A stretch of DNA of 64,000 nt from Gordonia sp. SL306. Its GTDB lineage: Bacteria > Actinomycetota > Actinomycetes > Mycobacteriales > Mycobacteriaceae. Made by a program: the position numbers and the translations under genes. Shown here piece after piece: positions 1-9,101 of this stretch (position 1 is its first letter; every line of letters begins with the position of its first letter). The notes below the pieces were generated by a model. That model was not told where the DNA came from. It saw only the letters and a program-made list of their open reading frames with translations, and did not search any database. The stretch covers positions 496,001 to 560,000 of the forward strand of contig NZ_CP113063.1 in NCBI RefSeq assembly GCF_026625785.1. The letters run 5' to 3'.

Positions 1-966
1 CCGCATACCGTTGCCGATGATCACCCTGACCGCGTGCTGACGGTCGGTGGGCTTCTCGGGCTGCGCCAGGAGGTAGCGGCACAGCTCGCCGATGTAGCAG
101 AAGGCCGTGGCCCGGTTGAGGATCACGTCATCCCAGAATTTCGATGCCGAGAACGACTTCCCGATCGCGATGCACGCACCCGAGGCCAGCACCGATCCGA
201 GGGACACCGACAGGGCGTTGTTGTGGTAGAGCGGCAGCGGCACGTACATGGTGTCGCTGTGCTTCAGGCGAACCGCGAGACCGCCGATGCCGGACAGGTT
301 CGCCAGCCATCTGTTGTGGCTCATCACGCTAGCCTTGGGCATCCCGGTGGTGCCCGACGTGAAGATGTAGAAGGCCTTGGTCGACGCGGGCAGGGTCGCG
401 GTCACCGCCGGGTTGTCCTCCGACCGGCCCTCTGCCGCGGCGTCGAAGTCGGCGAAATCGAAGACGCGCGGCGGTCGCCCCTCGGCCGGGATCGACTCGA
501 ACGCCTCGGCACAGTCGGGGTCGTGCACCAGCACCTTCGCATCGAGCAGGGCGACGCTGTGCGCCATGACCTTTCCGCGCTGGTTGTAGTTCAGCATCCC
601 CGCGACCGCGCCGAGTTTCACCGTCGCGAGCATGAGCATCAAGTCGGTCGGCGAGTTCTTGGCGAGGATGGCCACGACGTCACCCTTGCCCACCCCACTC
701 TCGGCGAGCACGGCCGCGTACCGGTTGACCCGCCGGTTCACCTCGCCGTAGGTCATCGACCGGCCCTGGAAGCGGATGAAGGGACGGTCCGGGTGGGCCT
801 GCGCGTGATTCTGGAATATCGAGCCGATGGTGCGCTTGGCCTCCGGCGGCCGACGGATGAGTCCCGGCACGTGCTTGAGCATGCCGGGGGCCTGCGGTGC
901 CATCTTCACGACGCCGCGGATCAGGTCGGTGAAACCGACTGCGGTGTGCGTATCACTGCTCGACAT
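1..966 (-). CDS. Acyl-CoA synthetase, FadD6-like (C-terminus outside window)
   Basis: This is the N-terminal 322 residues of an AMP-forming fatty-acid-CoA ligase; the reading frame runs off the left edge of the window. The enzyme would activate a long-chain acid with ATP and then transfer it to CoA. The AMP-binding P-loop YIFTSGTTGMPKASVMSH lies near residue 200, and YVPLPLYHNNAL follows it. The ATG at 966 is the first start of the frame. It follows two LOG-family genes on the same strand with an 85-base gap. In M. tuberculosis fadD6 (Rv1206) is likewise next to a LOG-family gene (Rv1205), so position and sequence agree. FadD6-like is an assignment by order and motif; chain-length preference is unknown. 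Confidence 0.85.
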   Translation of the reverse strand, partial: MSSSDTHTAVGFTDLIRGVVKMAPQAPGMLKHVPGLIRRPPEAKRTIGSIFQNHAQAHPDRPFIRFQGRSMTYGEVNRRVNRYAAVLAESGVGKGDVVAILAKNSPTDLMLMLATVKLGAVAGMLNYNQRGKVMAHSVALLDAKVLVHDPDCAEAFESIPAEGRPPRVFDFADFDAAAEGRSEDNPAVTATLPASTKAFYIFTSGTTGMPKASVMSHNRWLANLSGIGGLAVRLKHSDTMYVPLPLYHNNALSVSLGSVLASGACIAIGKSFSASKFWDDVILNRATAFCYIGELCRYLLAQPEKPTDRQHAVRVIIGNGMR

Positions 967-1051
967 CAGTTGTGTACTCCGCTTCCTCGTGCACTTGGGG
1001 TGTCACCCGGGCCGGGTTCGACAAGGATCGTTGTCGAACATCTCGCCTACC

Positions 1052-1588
1052 TTACCGAGCAGTAGCAAACCGGATGGCCATCGGCACCGATTCGGCGACG
1101 AGTAGCCGGTCGAGGGCGTTGCGGGAGACGAATCCCTGCCCGCGAAGGTCGCGTAGCCACCCCAGCAGCGGCGCGTAGAACTCGAACGGGTCGAGGAGCA
1201 CCACCGGTTTGTCGTGCATGCCGAGATACCCGGCAGTCCACGTCTCGAACAACTCCTCAAGGGTGCCGATGCCGCCCGGTAGGGTGATGAAGCCGTCCGC
1301 GCGATCGTCCATCAGGCGCTTGCGCTCGCGCATCGTCTCGGTCACCACGAGTTCATCGGCGCCGAGATCGGCGACTTCACGTTCCATCAGCGCGCGCGGG
1401 ATGATCCCGACCGTTGTCCCGCCCGCCGCTCTCGCGGACTCGGCGAGTGCGCCCATCATGGAGATGTTGCCGCCGCCGGACACCACCGTGTGACCGGCCG
1501 CGGCCAGGGCGGCGCCGAGATCGGCTGCGAGATCGAGAAACCGCTGCTCGACCGGACCTGATGCGCAGTAGACGCAGATCGCGCTCAT
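1052..1588 (-). CDS. LOG-family nucleotide phosphoribohydrolase (Rv1205-like)
   Basis: A 178-residue LOG-family (TIGR00730) protein. The family cleaves nucleoside 5'-monophosphates at the N-glycosidic bond, and in plants and M. tuberculosis it releases free cytokinin bases. Visible hallmarks are the nucleotide-binding loop SGGGNISMMG (residues 37-46), MRERKR (86-91) and LPGGIGTLEE (103-112), which carries the catalytic Arg/Glu environment. The length matches the short LOG class. Its ATG overlaps the stop of the second LOG gene by ATGA, so the two are probably translated together. The physiological substrate cannot be told from the sequence. Confidence 0.88.
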   Translation of the reverse strand: MSAICVYCASGPVEQRFLDLAADLGAALAAAGHTVVSGGGNISMMGALAESARAAGGTTVGIIPRALMEREVADLGADELVVTETMRERKRLMDDRADGFITLPGGIGTLEELFETWTAGYLGMHDKPVVLLDPFEFYAPLLGWLRDLRGQGFVSRNALDRLLVAESVPMAIRFATAR

Positions 1589-2415
1589 CGACCACCACGT
1601 CCGGCCGCGGCCGCCCCGATGATGTCGACCGCCTCGGACGGCTCGTCGACGAGATGCAGCAGGTCGAGATCGTCTGGCGAGATCATCCCCTTGGTCAACA
1701 GCACCTCACGCATCCAGTCCACCAGGCCGGACCAGTGATCACGGCCGATCAGCACGATCGGGAATCGGACGACCTTCTTCGTCTGCACGAGCGTCAGTGC
1801 CTCGAAGAGCTCGTCGAGGGTCCCGAATCCGCCCGGCAGGCAGACGAAGGCCTGCGCGTACTTGACGAACATCGTCTTGCGCACGAAGAAGTAGCGGAAG
1901 TTCATACCGACGTCGACCCACTCGTTGAGGTGTTGCTCGAACGGCAATTCGATGTTGAGGCCGATGGATTGGGCCCCGGCGTCCCAGGCACCCCGATTGG
2001 CGGCCTCCATCGCCCCCGGGCCGCCGCCGGTGATCACCGCATACCCTGCCTCCCCCAGCGCCCGGCCGAGCCGCACCGCGAGATCGAAGTCGTCGGAGCC
2101 GGGGACCAGGCGCGCGGATCCGAACACGGTGACGGCCTCGGCGACCTCACTCAGCGCATCGAAGCCCGCGACGAACTCCGACTGGATGCGCAGCACCCGC
2201 CACGAATCCCGCATGGTCCGCTCGGCGCGCAGATCCGCATCACGCGGATCGACCCATTCCAGGAGCCGACGATCGGTGGTCTTGCCCGGTTCGCCCTGTT
2301 CACGTCGGACACGCACCGGTCCGACATAGCAGGTCTCGAGATCGTCGGGGGACGGCGCGTCACCGGACCGGTGACGGCCCGTTTCGTCGGAGGGATCAGC
2401 GGATGACATGGTCAT
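1585..2415 (-). CDS. LOG-family protein, longer paralogue
   Basis: A 276-residue TIGR00730/Rossmann-fold protein. It has the same family signatures as its neighbour, ITGGGPGAMEAANRGA (residues 128-143) and LPGGFGTLDELFEAL (193-207), plus an N-terminal extension of about 90 residues. The frame is open further upstream, but that part lies over dapE and is a shadow. GTG (2418), ATG (2415) and ATG (2409) are clustered 9-18 bases after the dapE stop, and 2415 was chosen. No strong Shine-Dalgarno is present, so translation may be coupled to dapE. A nucleotide or purine salvage role is inferred from the family only. Confidence 0.85.
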   Translation of the reverse strand: MTMSSADPSDETGRHRSGDAPSPDDLETCYVGPVRVRREQGEPGKTTDRRLLEWVDPRDADLRAERTMRDSWRVLRIQSEFVAGFDALSEVAEAVTVFGSARLVPGSDDFDLAVRLGRALGEAGYAVITGGGPGAMEAANRGAWDAGAQSIGLNIELPFEQHLNEWVDVGMNFRYFFVRKTMFVKYAQAFVCLPGGFGTLDELFEALTLVQTKKVVRFPIVLIGRDHWSGLVDWMREVLLTKGMISPDDLDLLHLVDEPSEAVDIIGAAAAGRGGR

Positions 2416-2426
2416 CACGCTAATGG

Positions 2427-3530
2427 CTACCCGGACAGGAACGCACGCAGGAGATCGGCGACCTGACCGATCTGACCCACCGGCACCCGCTCGTCGACCC
2501 GATGAGCCAGATTCGGGTCGCCCGGCCCGAGATTCACCGCGGGCACGCCGAGCGCCGAGAACCGGGAGACGTCGGTCCACCCGTACTTTGCCCGGAACCT
2601 GCCGTCGGCAGCCGCCACCAACGCTGCGGCCGCGGGATTCGACAGCCCCGGCAACGCCCCGGCCGCCGAATCCGTGACCTCGAAACCCAGTTCGCCGTCG
2701 GCGAGTTCGGCCGCGAACACCTGCCGGACGTGCTCGGTGGCCTGCTCGGCACTGCGGTCGGGTGCGAAACGGAAGTTGACGTCGACGTACGCGTCGTCCG
2801 GCACGACGTTGCCGGCAACGCCACCGCCGATCCCGACGGCGGACAGGCCCTCCCGATACTCGCAGCCGTCGATGTCGACGGTTCTCGGACGGTAGGCGGC
2901 CAGGGTGGTGAGCACTCCGCCGAGTTTGTGAATCGCGTTGTCGCCCATCCACGATCGGGCCGAATGCGCGCGCACACCGCGCGCCGAGAACCGCGCCCGC
3001 ATGGTGCCCTGGCAGCCCGCCTCGATCAGTCCGGCGGTCGGCTCGCCGAGGATCGCGACATCACCGCGGAGCCATTCGGGCAGTTCGCGCTCGATCACAC
3101 CGAGCCCGTTGTACTTCGCCGCGATCTCCTCGCAGTCGTAGAAGATCAGGGTGAGGTCGTGTGCAGGCTCGGTCGTCGTCGCCGCGAGATGCAGGAAGAC
3201 CGCGTCTCCGGATTTCATGTCGACCGTGCCGCATCCGTGCAACACGTCACCCTCGGTCTCGTCGTCCGTGCGACGGTGTGGGAGATTGCCCGCCACCGGC
3301 ACCGTGTCGAGGTGACCGGCCAAGATCACGCGACTCCGCAGTCCGCGATCGGTCCGCGCGAGGACTCGATTGCCGTGCCGGATGATCTCGAAACCGCTTG
3401 TCTGGGCGCGGAGGGCGGATTCGACGGCGTCGGCCACGACCGTCTCGTTGCGGGATTCGCTCTCGATGTCGACGAGGGCGGCGGTGAGATCGACGGGGTC
3501 GGCATGCAGGTCGAGGTCGGGCGTGGTCAC
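2427..3530 (-). CDS. dapE: Succinyl-diaminopimelate desuccinylase
   Basis: DapE removes the succinyl group from N-succinyl-LL-2,6-diaminopimelate, the step after DapC in the succinylase route to lysine and meso-DAP for peptidoglycan. It is an M20 family di-zinc enzyme of 367 residues. With the GTG start at 3530 the metal ligands include His73 (LAGHLDTVP) and the bridging Asp104 ([10 protein letters not shown]), and the catalytic/metal Glu pair is near 134-135 (YDCEEIA). The lid domain lies between about residues 170 and 280. An upstream ATG at 3554 would add 8 residues. The GTG fits the usual N-terminus (a few residues before [16 protein letters not shown]) better. dapD and dapC lie 2-4 kb away. 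Confidence 0.92.
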   Translation of the reverse strand: MTTPDLDLHADPVDLTAALVDIESESRNETVVADAVESALRAQTSGFEIIRHGNRVLARTDRGLRSRVILAGHLDTVPVAGNLPHRRTDDETEGDVLHGCGTVDMKSGDAVFLHLAATTTEPAHDLTLIFYDCEEIAAKYNGLGVIERELPEWLRGDVAILGEPTAGLIEAGCQGTMRARFSARGVRAHSARSWMGDNAIHKLGGVLTTLAAYRPRTVDIDGCEYREGLSAVGIGGGVAGNVVPDDAYVDVNFRFAPDRSAEQATEHVRQVFAAELADGELGFEVTDSAAGALPGLSNPAAAALVAAADGRFRAKYGWTDVSRFSALGVPAVNLGPGDPNLAHRVDERVPVGQIGQVADLLRAFLSG

Positions 3531-3588
3531 CGGTTCACCGTAACGCGTGGCCACGCCACCGCCGACGGTCGCGGGACCGCCGTCGCGG

Positions 3589-3939
3589 TCATTTCTGGTA
3601 GCGGGGCTCGTACAACTGGACGTTGAACCCGCCCGGAACCTTGAAATACGTCACGAACCCGTAGCCGTGATCCTCGACGTCCTGGGTGAACTCGACGCCG
3701 CGGCTCTTCAGTTCCGCGACCGTCTCCTCGATCCGGTCGCAGTAGAACGAGATGTCTGCAGTCCCCGACGGCGGGCTCGTGCCGTCGGTCGGGTGCACTC
3801 CCAGGTCCGCCTCCGGGGCATCGAAGATGAGCCAGCCGCCACCGGTATCGGTGGACGGCAACTGCAGTTTGTCCTTGATGAAGTCACGAAGTGCCTGTTC
3901 TTCGGTCGAATAGAACAGGGCGTGCATACCGCGGATCAT
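3589..3939 (-). CDS. VOC-fold (glyoxalase/bleomycin-resistance-like) protein
   Basis: A 116-residue single-module vicinal-oxygen-chelate protein. It starts at ATG 3939 because a strong GGAGG lies just before it (GTGGAGGACCAG). The frame is open further upstream, but that part has no family match. The typical ending is a beta-strand with the metal-ligand Glu ([12 protein letters not shown]), preceded by a region where the module repeats ([17 protein letters not shown]). VOC proteins bind a divalent metal and act as isomerases, dioxygenases or antibiotic-binding proteins. The substrate here is unknown. The gene ends about 58 bases before dapE on the same strand, so co-transcription is possible. 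Confidence 0.8.
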   Translation of the reverse strand: MIRGMHALFYSTEEQALRDFIKDKLQLPSTDTGGGWLIFDAPEADLGVHPTDGTSPPSGTADISFYCDRIEETVAELKSRGVEFTQDVEDHGYGFVTYFKVPGGFNVQLYEPRYQK

Positions 3940-4140
3940 CTGGTCCTCCACATCGGAGTCGTCGTCAGGCGTGCGTGAGCTGAATCTACTCGCCCGCCCG
4001 ATGCCTCCGGGCACGTCGGCCGGACCCATCGGGTCCGGCCGGGTCCTCGTATCGCCCAGCCGAATGACAAACGTCCGCTCGACACCCTCGGCCCCGACTC
4101 CGCGACTTATTCTCGATCCATTCTCCAGGGAAGGACACCC

Positions 4141-4428
4141 ATGATCATCTTCGGCGGACGACAGACCTCGGCCCTGCTCGCGGTGCTGTATTTCCACTGC
4201 GCGTTCTGCCGGGCACATGCCGCACAACGCCTGTTCCGCACCAGGACATGGTTCACCCTGTTCTTCCTGCCGATCTTCCCGATGGGCCACGGCGCCTACT
4301 CCATCCACTGCGCATACTGCGGCAACGCCTGCGGGGTCTCCCGGGAGAACGCAGACCGCTTCGTCGCCGACGCCCACGCACAGCCCCAGATGGCCGGTCC
4401 CGCGCCGTCGGCGCAGATGCCACGCTGA
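4141..4428 (+). CDS. Small zinc-ribbon-like protein
   Basis: A 95-residue protein with two CxxC knuckles, C20-A-F-C23 and C57-A-Y-C60, and an extra C64. They are separated by a hydrophobic stretch (FTLFFLPIFPMG, about 37-49). This is the pattern of zinc-ribbon small proteins that may sit at the membrane. A GGGAAGGACACCC Shine-Dalgarno stands directly before the ATG. The last 30 residues are low-complexity and rich in Ala and Pro. No catalytic residues are recognised and the function is unknown. It is followed by a VOC gene on the same strand. Confidence 0.72.
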   Translation: MIIFGGRQTSALLAVLYFHCAFCRAHAAQRLFRTRTWFTLFFLPIFPMGHGAYSIHCAYCGNACGVSRENADRFVADAHAQPQMAGPAPSAQMPR

Positions 4429-4513
4429 GCGGAAAGACCCTGAACGCACAGACACCGCCGAGCTGTCCGAAACGTTCAAGACCGGGCGGGGTCCGCGCAG
4501 TACCGTCGGCGAC

Positions 4514-4921
4514 ATGATCTCCGACAAGCCTGCACCTCCGACATTGAACGCCCTGTCGATCGTGACCGCGGACATGTCCGCCGCCCTCGCCTTCTACCGG
4601 CTCTGCGGCCTGGACATCCCGGCAGGCGCCGAGCAGGAGCCGCATGCCGAGGCAACGGCCGGTAGCGTTCGCATCCTCTTCGACACCCGTGAGGTGGTCG
4701 AATCCTTCACCCCGCAGTGGACTGAGCCATCGGGGGGCCACCGGATGGCACTCGCCTTCGAGTGCGCGTCACCCGATCAGGTCGACTCCCAGTACGCGCG
4801 TCTCGTCGAGGCCGGCCACGTGTCTCAGCGTGAGCCGTTCGACGCGTTCTGGGGTCAGCGGTACGCGGTGGTCCTCGATCCCGACGGCAACCCCGTCGAT
4901 TTCTATTGCCCGCTGGCCTGA
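4514..4921 (+). CDS. VOC-family protein
   Basis: A 135-residue vicinal-oxygen-chelate protein. A beta-alpha module starts at LNALSIVTADMSAALAFYRLCGLD and a second ends with the metal-ligand strand DPDGNPVDFYCPLA. The ATG at 4514 was chosen because a TACCGT -10-like box ends 7 bases before it, which fits a leaderless transcript. The frame stays open upstream across the preceding gene but that part is a shadow. It is convergent with the AraC-type regulator, whose stop lies 1 base away. The family acts on small molecules through a bound metal; substrate unknown. Confidence 0.8.
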   Translation: MISDKPAPPTLNALSIVTADMSAALAFYRLCGLDIPAGAEQEPHAEATAGSVRILFDTREVVESFTPQWTEPSGGHRMALAFECASPDQVDSQYARLVEAGHVSQREPFDAFWGQRYAVVLDPDGNPVDFYCPLA

Positions 4922-4922
4922 T

Positions 4923-5612
4923 TCACGCACGCACGTCGGTGGTGCGCAGAAACGTCGACGGACCCCGTCCGGTCAGTTCGACGAACTCCCGATGCATGTG
5001 CGGCTCGTCGGCGTACCCGTGGCGGTACGCCGACGCCGTCAGATCACGCCCGGCGGCCAGGTCGCCGAGTGCGGCGCGCATCCGGAGGATGCGCTGCAAC
5101 GTCTTGGGTCCGTATCCGTAGAACCTCGACGAGTGCCGGTGAAACGTACGGACGGTCATCCCGAATCGTTCCGCGCACTCACCGACCCGCACGCCGGCGG
5201 CGAGATCGGCGGCAGCCGGGGCGAGCCAGGCCGGGGCATCCCACATCCTGGTGCGCGCGATGTCGTCGAGAACCGCCGCGGGATCGTCGGCCTCGGACAG
5301 CAGCGAGCACCAGCGGTCCGCCTCGGTATCCGACCAGAGGTCGGCGAGATCGACACGTCGGTCACGCAGTCGCTCGGCCGGATGGCCCAGGACGCCGGGT
5401 GCCACACCCGGTGGGAGGCGCAGACCCACCATCGACTCCGCACTGTCGGCGCGGTACCGGTACGGACCGGTGTCCGGTCCGGCCACCAACACTCGCCGTC
5501 CGGTCCAGATGAGGTCCATGCAGCCGTCTGGCAGGATCGTCGACTCCCCGGCCGGGTGCCGCGCACGCCACACCGTCCCGGCGGGCGGGCCCGCCCGCCT
5601 GCCTGCGGTCAT
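4923..5612 (-). CDS. AraC-family transcriptional regulator
   Basis: A DNA-binding regulator of about 229 residues. The C-terminal AraC-type double helix-turn-helix is visible as [19 protein letters not shown] followed by a second helix set ending [20 protein letters not shown]. The N-terminal part resembles the small-ligand-binding domain of DUF6597-type regulators ([13 protein letters not shown]). ATG 5612 was chosen. GTG 5624 and a TTG at 5687 are in frame, and the last would run into dapD. It is divergent from dapD with about 50 bases between, so it could affect dapD expression, but no operator was identified. Its ligand is unknown. Confidence 0.82.
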   Translation of the reverse strand: MTAGRRAGPPAGTVWRARHPAGESTILPDGCMDLIWTGRRVLVAGPDTGPYRYRADSAESMVGLRLPPGVAPGVLGHPAERLRDRRVDLADLWSDTEADRWCSLLSEADDPAAVLDDIARTRMWDAPAWLAPAAADLAAGVRVGECAERFGMTVRTFHRHSSRFYGYGPKTLQRILRMRAALGDLAAGRDLTASAYRHGYADEPHMHREFVELTGRGPSTFLRTTDVRA

Positions 5613-5662
5613 CGAGGCGGTCACGAATCCGAGTATTCCCCATCCCGGTAGGCTGTCGTCCC

Positions 5663-6628
5663 GTGACGACGAATGGCGCTTACGCAACCGGCATTGCCAC
5701 CGTGACCAACGGCGGATCCGCTGACCCGGGAGTGGTCCTCGACGTGTGGTTCCCCGAACCGGAACTCGACAGCCCGGCGACGTCGGACACCGTCGTCCTC
5801 GACGGCGACGACGTCCCGTCTTCGCTTCGCGATCTGGTCGGCACCGACAACTCCCGCGGCGTCAAGACCATCGCCGTGCGCACCTCGATCACCGACCTCT
5901 CGTCGGCACCGGTCGACGCGTATGACGTGTACCTGCGGCTACATCTGCTCTCCCACCGGCTGGTGACGCCGCACGGCACGAACCTCGAGGGTATCTTCGG
6001 TCTCCTGAGCAACGTCGTGTGGACCAATTTCGGGCCCTGCCCCATCGAAGGTTTCGAGTCCACGCGCTCTCGCTTGCGCTCGCGCGGCCACGTCACCGTC
6101 TACAGCGTCGACAAGTTCCCGCGGATGGTCGACTACGTGCTGCCCGGCGGCGTGCGCATCGGTGACGCCGATCGTGTCCGCCTGGGTGCCCACCTCGCAC
6201 CCGGCACCACCGTGATGCACGAGGGCTTCGTGAACTACAACGCCGGCACGCTCGGCTCCTCGATGGTCGAGGGCCGGATCTCGGCGGGCGTGGTCGTCGG
6301 CGACGGCTCCGACATCGGCGGCGGCGCCTCCACCATGGGCACACTGTCCGGTGGCGGCAAGGAGATCATCGCGCTCGGCAAACGGTGCCTCCTCGGCGCG
6401 AACTCCGGTTGCGGCATCCCGCTCGGCGACGACTGCGTCGTCGAGGCCGGTCTCTACGTCACCGCGGGAACCAAGGTCACCGGACCGGACGGTTCATCGG
6501 TCAAGGCACGCGAACTCGCCGGGCAGTCGAATCTGCTGTTCCGCCGCAACAGTCTCACCGGCGCGGTCGAGGTGGTGCCGTGGAAGGGCGACGGAATCGC
6601 CCTCAACGAGGCCCTGCACAAGAACTGA
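5663..6628 (+). CDS. dapD: Tetrahydrodipicolinate N-succinyltransferase
   Basis: DapD transfers succinyl from succinyl-CoA to tetrahydrodipicolinate, the first committed step of the succinylase lysine/DAP pathway. The 321-residue length and sequence match the actinobacterial class. A left-handed beta-helix built of hexapeptide repeats is clear in the C-terminal half ([37 protein letters not shown]). The active-site region [10 protein letters not shown] is intact. The start is GTG at 5663. A TAGGCT box ends 8 bases before it, so the transcript may be leaderless. The gene is divergent from dapE as in M. tuberculosis Rv1201c/Rv1202. Confidence 0.94.
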   Translation: MTTNGAYATGIATVTNGGSADPGVVLDVWFPEPELDSPATSDTVVLDGDDVPSSLRDLVGTDNSRGVKTIAVRTSITDLSSAPVDAYDVYLRLHLLSHRLVTPHGTNLEGIFGLLSNVVWTNFGPCPIEGFESTRSRLRSRGHVTVYSVDKFPRMVDYVLPGGVRIGDADRVRLGAHLAPGTTVMHEGFVNYNAGTLGSSMVEGRISAGVVVGDGSDIGGGASTMGTLSGGGKEIIALGKRCLLGANSGCGIPLGDDCVVEAGLYVTAGTKVTGPDGSSVKARELAGQSNLLFRRNSLTGAVEVVPWKGDGIALNEALHKN

Positions 6629-6636
6629 CGTTCGGC

Positions 6637-6671
6637 ACGGCCTGATCCGACCGCTCGTCGGGTCAGGCCGT
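6637..6671. terminator. Bidirectional terminator between dapD and dapC
   Basis: This is an inverted repeat with 15-bp arms (6637-6651 and 6657-6671), one G-U type mismatch and a 5-base loop. It lies exactly between the convergent dapD and dapC genes and overlaps the dapC stop. No U-tract follows, which is usual in high-GC actinobacteria. Confidence 0.6.
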
Positions 6672-7784
6672 CAGACGTGCGGCGGCCGCGGCGATCCGTT
6701 CGTCGGTGGCGGTCAGTGCCATCCGGACGTGCTGGTTTCCGGCTGGACCGTAGAAGTCGCCGGGCGCCACCAAGATGCCCCGATCGGCGAGCCACTCCAG
6801 GGTGACTCTGCTGTCCTCATCGCGGGTCGCCCACAGGTAGAGACCCGCCTCGGAATGGTCGATCCGGAAGCCGGCGGCCCGCACCGCGGCAGCGAGCTTT
6901 TCCCGGCGCGACCGGTAGCGCTCCCGCTGCGCCTGCACATGCGTGTCGTCGTCGAGGGCCGCGACCATCGCGCCCTGGATCGGGAACGGCACGATCAGCC
7001 CGGCATGTTTACGGACCGCGAGCAACTCGGCGATCAGAGCGCGATCCCCCGCGAGGAATCCGGCGCGGTAGGACGCGAGATTCGAGACCTTGGACAGCGA
7101 GTGCACGGCGATCAGGCCCGTGTGGTCGCCGTCGCTGACCCGCGGATCGAGAATCGAGTACGCCTCCGACTCCCATGCGAGCCCGAGATAGCACTCATCG
7201 GACACGACGATCGCACCGCGCTCGCGGGCCCAGCCGATCATCTTCCGCAGGTGCTCGACCCCGAGCACCTTGCCGGTCGGGTTCGACGGCGAGTTGAGGA
7301 AGACGAGCGCCGGCGACGTCGGCCCCAATTGGATGGTCGAGTCCGCGCGCACCGGTGTCGCCCCCGCCAGGATGGCACCGACTTCGTATGTGGGATAAGC
7401 GACTTCCGGGATCACGACCACGTCGCCTGCGCCGATGCCGAGGGTCGACACGATGCCGGCGATCGCTTCCTTGGTCCCGATGACCGGTAGGACGCCGGAT
7501 TCGTCGAGGCCGGTCACCCCATAGCGGCGGTCCATCGCGGACACCGCCGCCTCGCGCAGTTCGGTGATGCCGACCGTCGTCGGGTAGCCGGGAAACTCCG
7601 ACGCCGACGCCAGCGCCCAGCGGATGACCGGATCGACGGGGTCGACCGGCGTGCCGACAGACAAGTCGACGATGCCGTCGGGATGCCCGGCAGCACGCGC
7701 CCGGGCATCACCGATGGTGTCCCAGGGGAAGTCAGGGAGAAGGCCGCTGACGCGTCGTCGTGTCGTGAATCCGGACGTAGTCAC
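6663..7784 (-). CDS. dapC: Succinyldiaminopimelate transaminase
   Basis: DapC is a fold-type I PLP aminotransferase. It converts N-succinyl-2-amino-6-ketopimelate plus glutamate to N-succinyl-LL-DAP, between DapD and DapE. The 373 residues show the PLP lysine K232 in HSLSKVSNLASYRAG, the PLP-nitrogen Asp196 in VVSDECYLG and the NSPSNPTG loop (around 164-171). It starts 9 bases after the fdxC stop, so fdxC and dapC form an operon, the same arrangement as Rv1177-Rv1178. The start is GTG or ATG at 7784 with little room for alternatives. Confidence 0.93.
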   Translation of the reverse strand: MTTSGFTTRRRVSGLLPDFPWDTIGDARARAAGHPDGIVDLSVGTPVDPVDPVIRWALASASEFPGYPTTVGITELREAAVSAMDRRYGVTGLDESGVLPVIGTKEAIAGIVSTLGIGAGDVVVIPEVAYPTYEVGAILAGATPVRADSTIQLGPTSPALVFLNSPSNPTGKVLGVEHLRKMIGWARERGAIVVSDECYLGLAWESEAYSILDPRVSDGDHTGLIAVHSLSKVSNLASYRAGFLAGDRALIAELLAVRKHAGLIVPFPIQGAMVAALDDDTHVQAQRERYRSRREKLAAAVRAAGFRIDHSEAGLYLWATRDEDSRVTLEWLADRGILVAPGDFYGPAGNQHVRMALTATDERIAAAAARLTA

Positions 7785-7793
7785 CGCGTCAGG

Positions 7794-8120
7794 TCATTCC
7801 TCTTCGTTCATCGGGGGCAGACCCTTGATGAACGCGGCATCGTGGTCGGTCTTGCCCACCTTGCTCGCGCCACCCGGCGACCCGAGATCGTCGAAGAAGT
7901 CGGCATTCGCACTGACGTACGGCTCCCACTCGTCGGGCACATCATCCTCGTAGAAGATCGCCTCGACCGGACACACCGGCTCACAGGCGCCACAGTCAAC
8001 GCACTCGTCGGGCTGGATGTAGAGCATCCGACCGCCCTCGTAGATGCAGTCCACCGGGCATTCCTCGACGCAGGCCCTGTCCAGGACATCCACGCAAGGC
8101 TCCGCGATGATGTAGGTCAC
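7794..8120 (-). CDS. fdxC: 7Fe ferredoxin (FdxC-like)
   Basis: A 108-residue soluble electron carrier. Cys9, Cys17 and Cys50 are placed for a [3Fe-4S] cluster. Cys21, Cys40, Cys43 and Cys46 (DECVDCGACEPVCP) are placed for a [4Fe-4S] cluster, and Cys25 is an extra conserved cysteine. The C-terminal tail of about 40 residues (GSPGGASKVGKTDHD) is typical of the mycobacterial-type protein. Two GTG codons stand together at 8123 and 8120. The Shine-Dalgarno AGGAG is only 2-3 bases from the first and 6 from the second, and homologues begin MTY, so 8120 is taken. It would serve P450s or other iron-sulfur enzymes. Confidence 0.92.
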   Translation of the reverse strand: MTYIIAEPCVDVLDRACVEECPVDCIYEGGRMLYIQPDECVDCGACEPVCPVEAIFYEDDVPDEWEPYVSANADFFDDLGSPGGASKVGKTDHDAAFIKGLPPMNEEE

Positions 8121-8508
8121 CACACTCTCCTTCGCTGCAAACTCGGGTCGACGACGATCGCACGTGCGGCAGACTCATCGTCGAACGGCACGTGGGCTGG
8201 ACGCACCGCATTGCGGACCGCCTGGCCAGGCCGTCGAGGGCCGGTCGCAAGAGAGTCCACCGTCAATCGTATCCGTCGCGGGCGCGGCCCCTCGACACCC
8301 GCCCCATGCTCACGACCTGGGAGTAACCGGGATCACATCCGGCCGAGATGTTGCGATCAACGCGCGTCCAACCCTCGACGTCGTCGCTGCTCCGCGCGAC
8401 TGTTGTGCACGTGACCGAGTACGAACGCGACGGCGACGTCCCGCACGGGATGTGTCCGGGCTGTCGAAACTGACCGCCCGGCCCTCATCCTTCGACTCGG
8501 AGACCACG
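8121..8508. other. 388-base divergent intergenic region
   Basis: This stretch separates the divergent fdxC and cysteine dioxygenase-like genes and must hold both promoters. No convincing protein gene, RNA or terminator was found. A 20-codon GTG-started frame at 8411-8473 ending CPGC-R-N lies 35 bases before the dioxygenase gene and is discussed as a possible leader peptide. The AGGAGAG at 8125-8131 (minus strand) is the fdxC ribosome binding site. The longer open frames here on both strands look like high-GC shadows. Confidence 0.5.
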
Positions 8509-9096
8509 ATGACCACGACGTTACGCCGCCCCGATCCCCGCTTCGAACCCGCGCATGCGCGCTCGGCCAACCTGCCGACACGACTGCGCCCCGCCGATCT
8601 GCTGCGCATCACCGATCAGGGTGTCGCCGACGTCCTCGACGGCGCCTACGATCACCTCCTCCCCGACCGCTGGGATCCGGTCGAACGGTGGGCTGCCCGC
8701 CTGGAGGCGACCGACGACCTCGACCTCTGGCTCATCAGTTGGACGCCGGACCGTTCGACCGAACTCCACGATCACGCCGGTTCGCTCGGAGCGCTCACGG
8801 TGCTCTCGGGTTCATTGCGCGAGTACCGCTGGATCGGGAACGAATTGGCCCTGCGCATCCTCGATTCGGGCGACCAGGCCGCGTTCCCGCTCGGGTGGGT
8901 CCACGACGTGCAGCGGCACGACGCACTCGCGATCCGCTCCGACGACGCCGTCGACGACATTCCCCTCGACACGGTCACGCCCACACTGAGCGTGCACGCC
9001 TATTCACCGCCCCTGACCGCGATGTCGTTCTACGCTGTGACCGATCACGCCACCTTGCGACGGACGCGAACCGAACTCACCGACCAACCGGAGTGA
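8509..9096 (+). CDS. Cysteine dioxygenase-like cupin
   Basis: A 195-residue cupin of the cysteine dioxygenase type. This group uses a three-histidine Fe(II) centre to oxidise a thiol such as cysteine to the sulfinate with O2. His87 and His89 (TELHDHAGS) and His132 (GWVHDVQ) are the likely iron ligands. The conserved C-terminal SVHAYSPPL (161-169) carries the His/Tyr of the active site. The ATG at 8509 was chosen because GGAGA stands 6 bases before it. A rhodanese gene starts 5 bases after the stop, so the pair forms a small sulfur-handling operon. Substrate (cysteine or another thiol acid) is inferred. Confidence 0.85.
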   Translation: MTTTLRRPDPRFEPAHARSANLPTRLRPADLLRITDQGVADVLDGAYDHLLPDRWDPVERWAARLEATDDLDLWLISWTPDRSTELHDHAGSLGALTVLSGSLREYRWIGNELALRILDSGDQAAFPLGWVHDVQRHDALAIRSDDAVDDIPLDTVTPTLSVHAYSPPLTAMSFYAVTDHATLRRTRTELTDQPE

Positions 9097-9101
9097 CCGA
9101 C

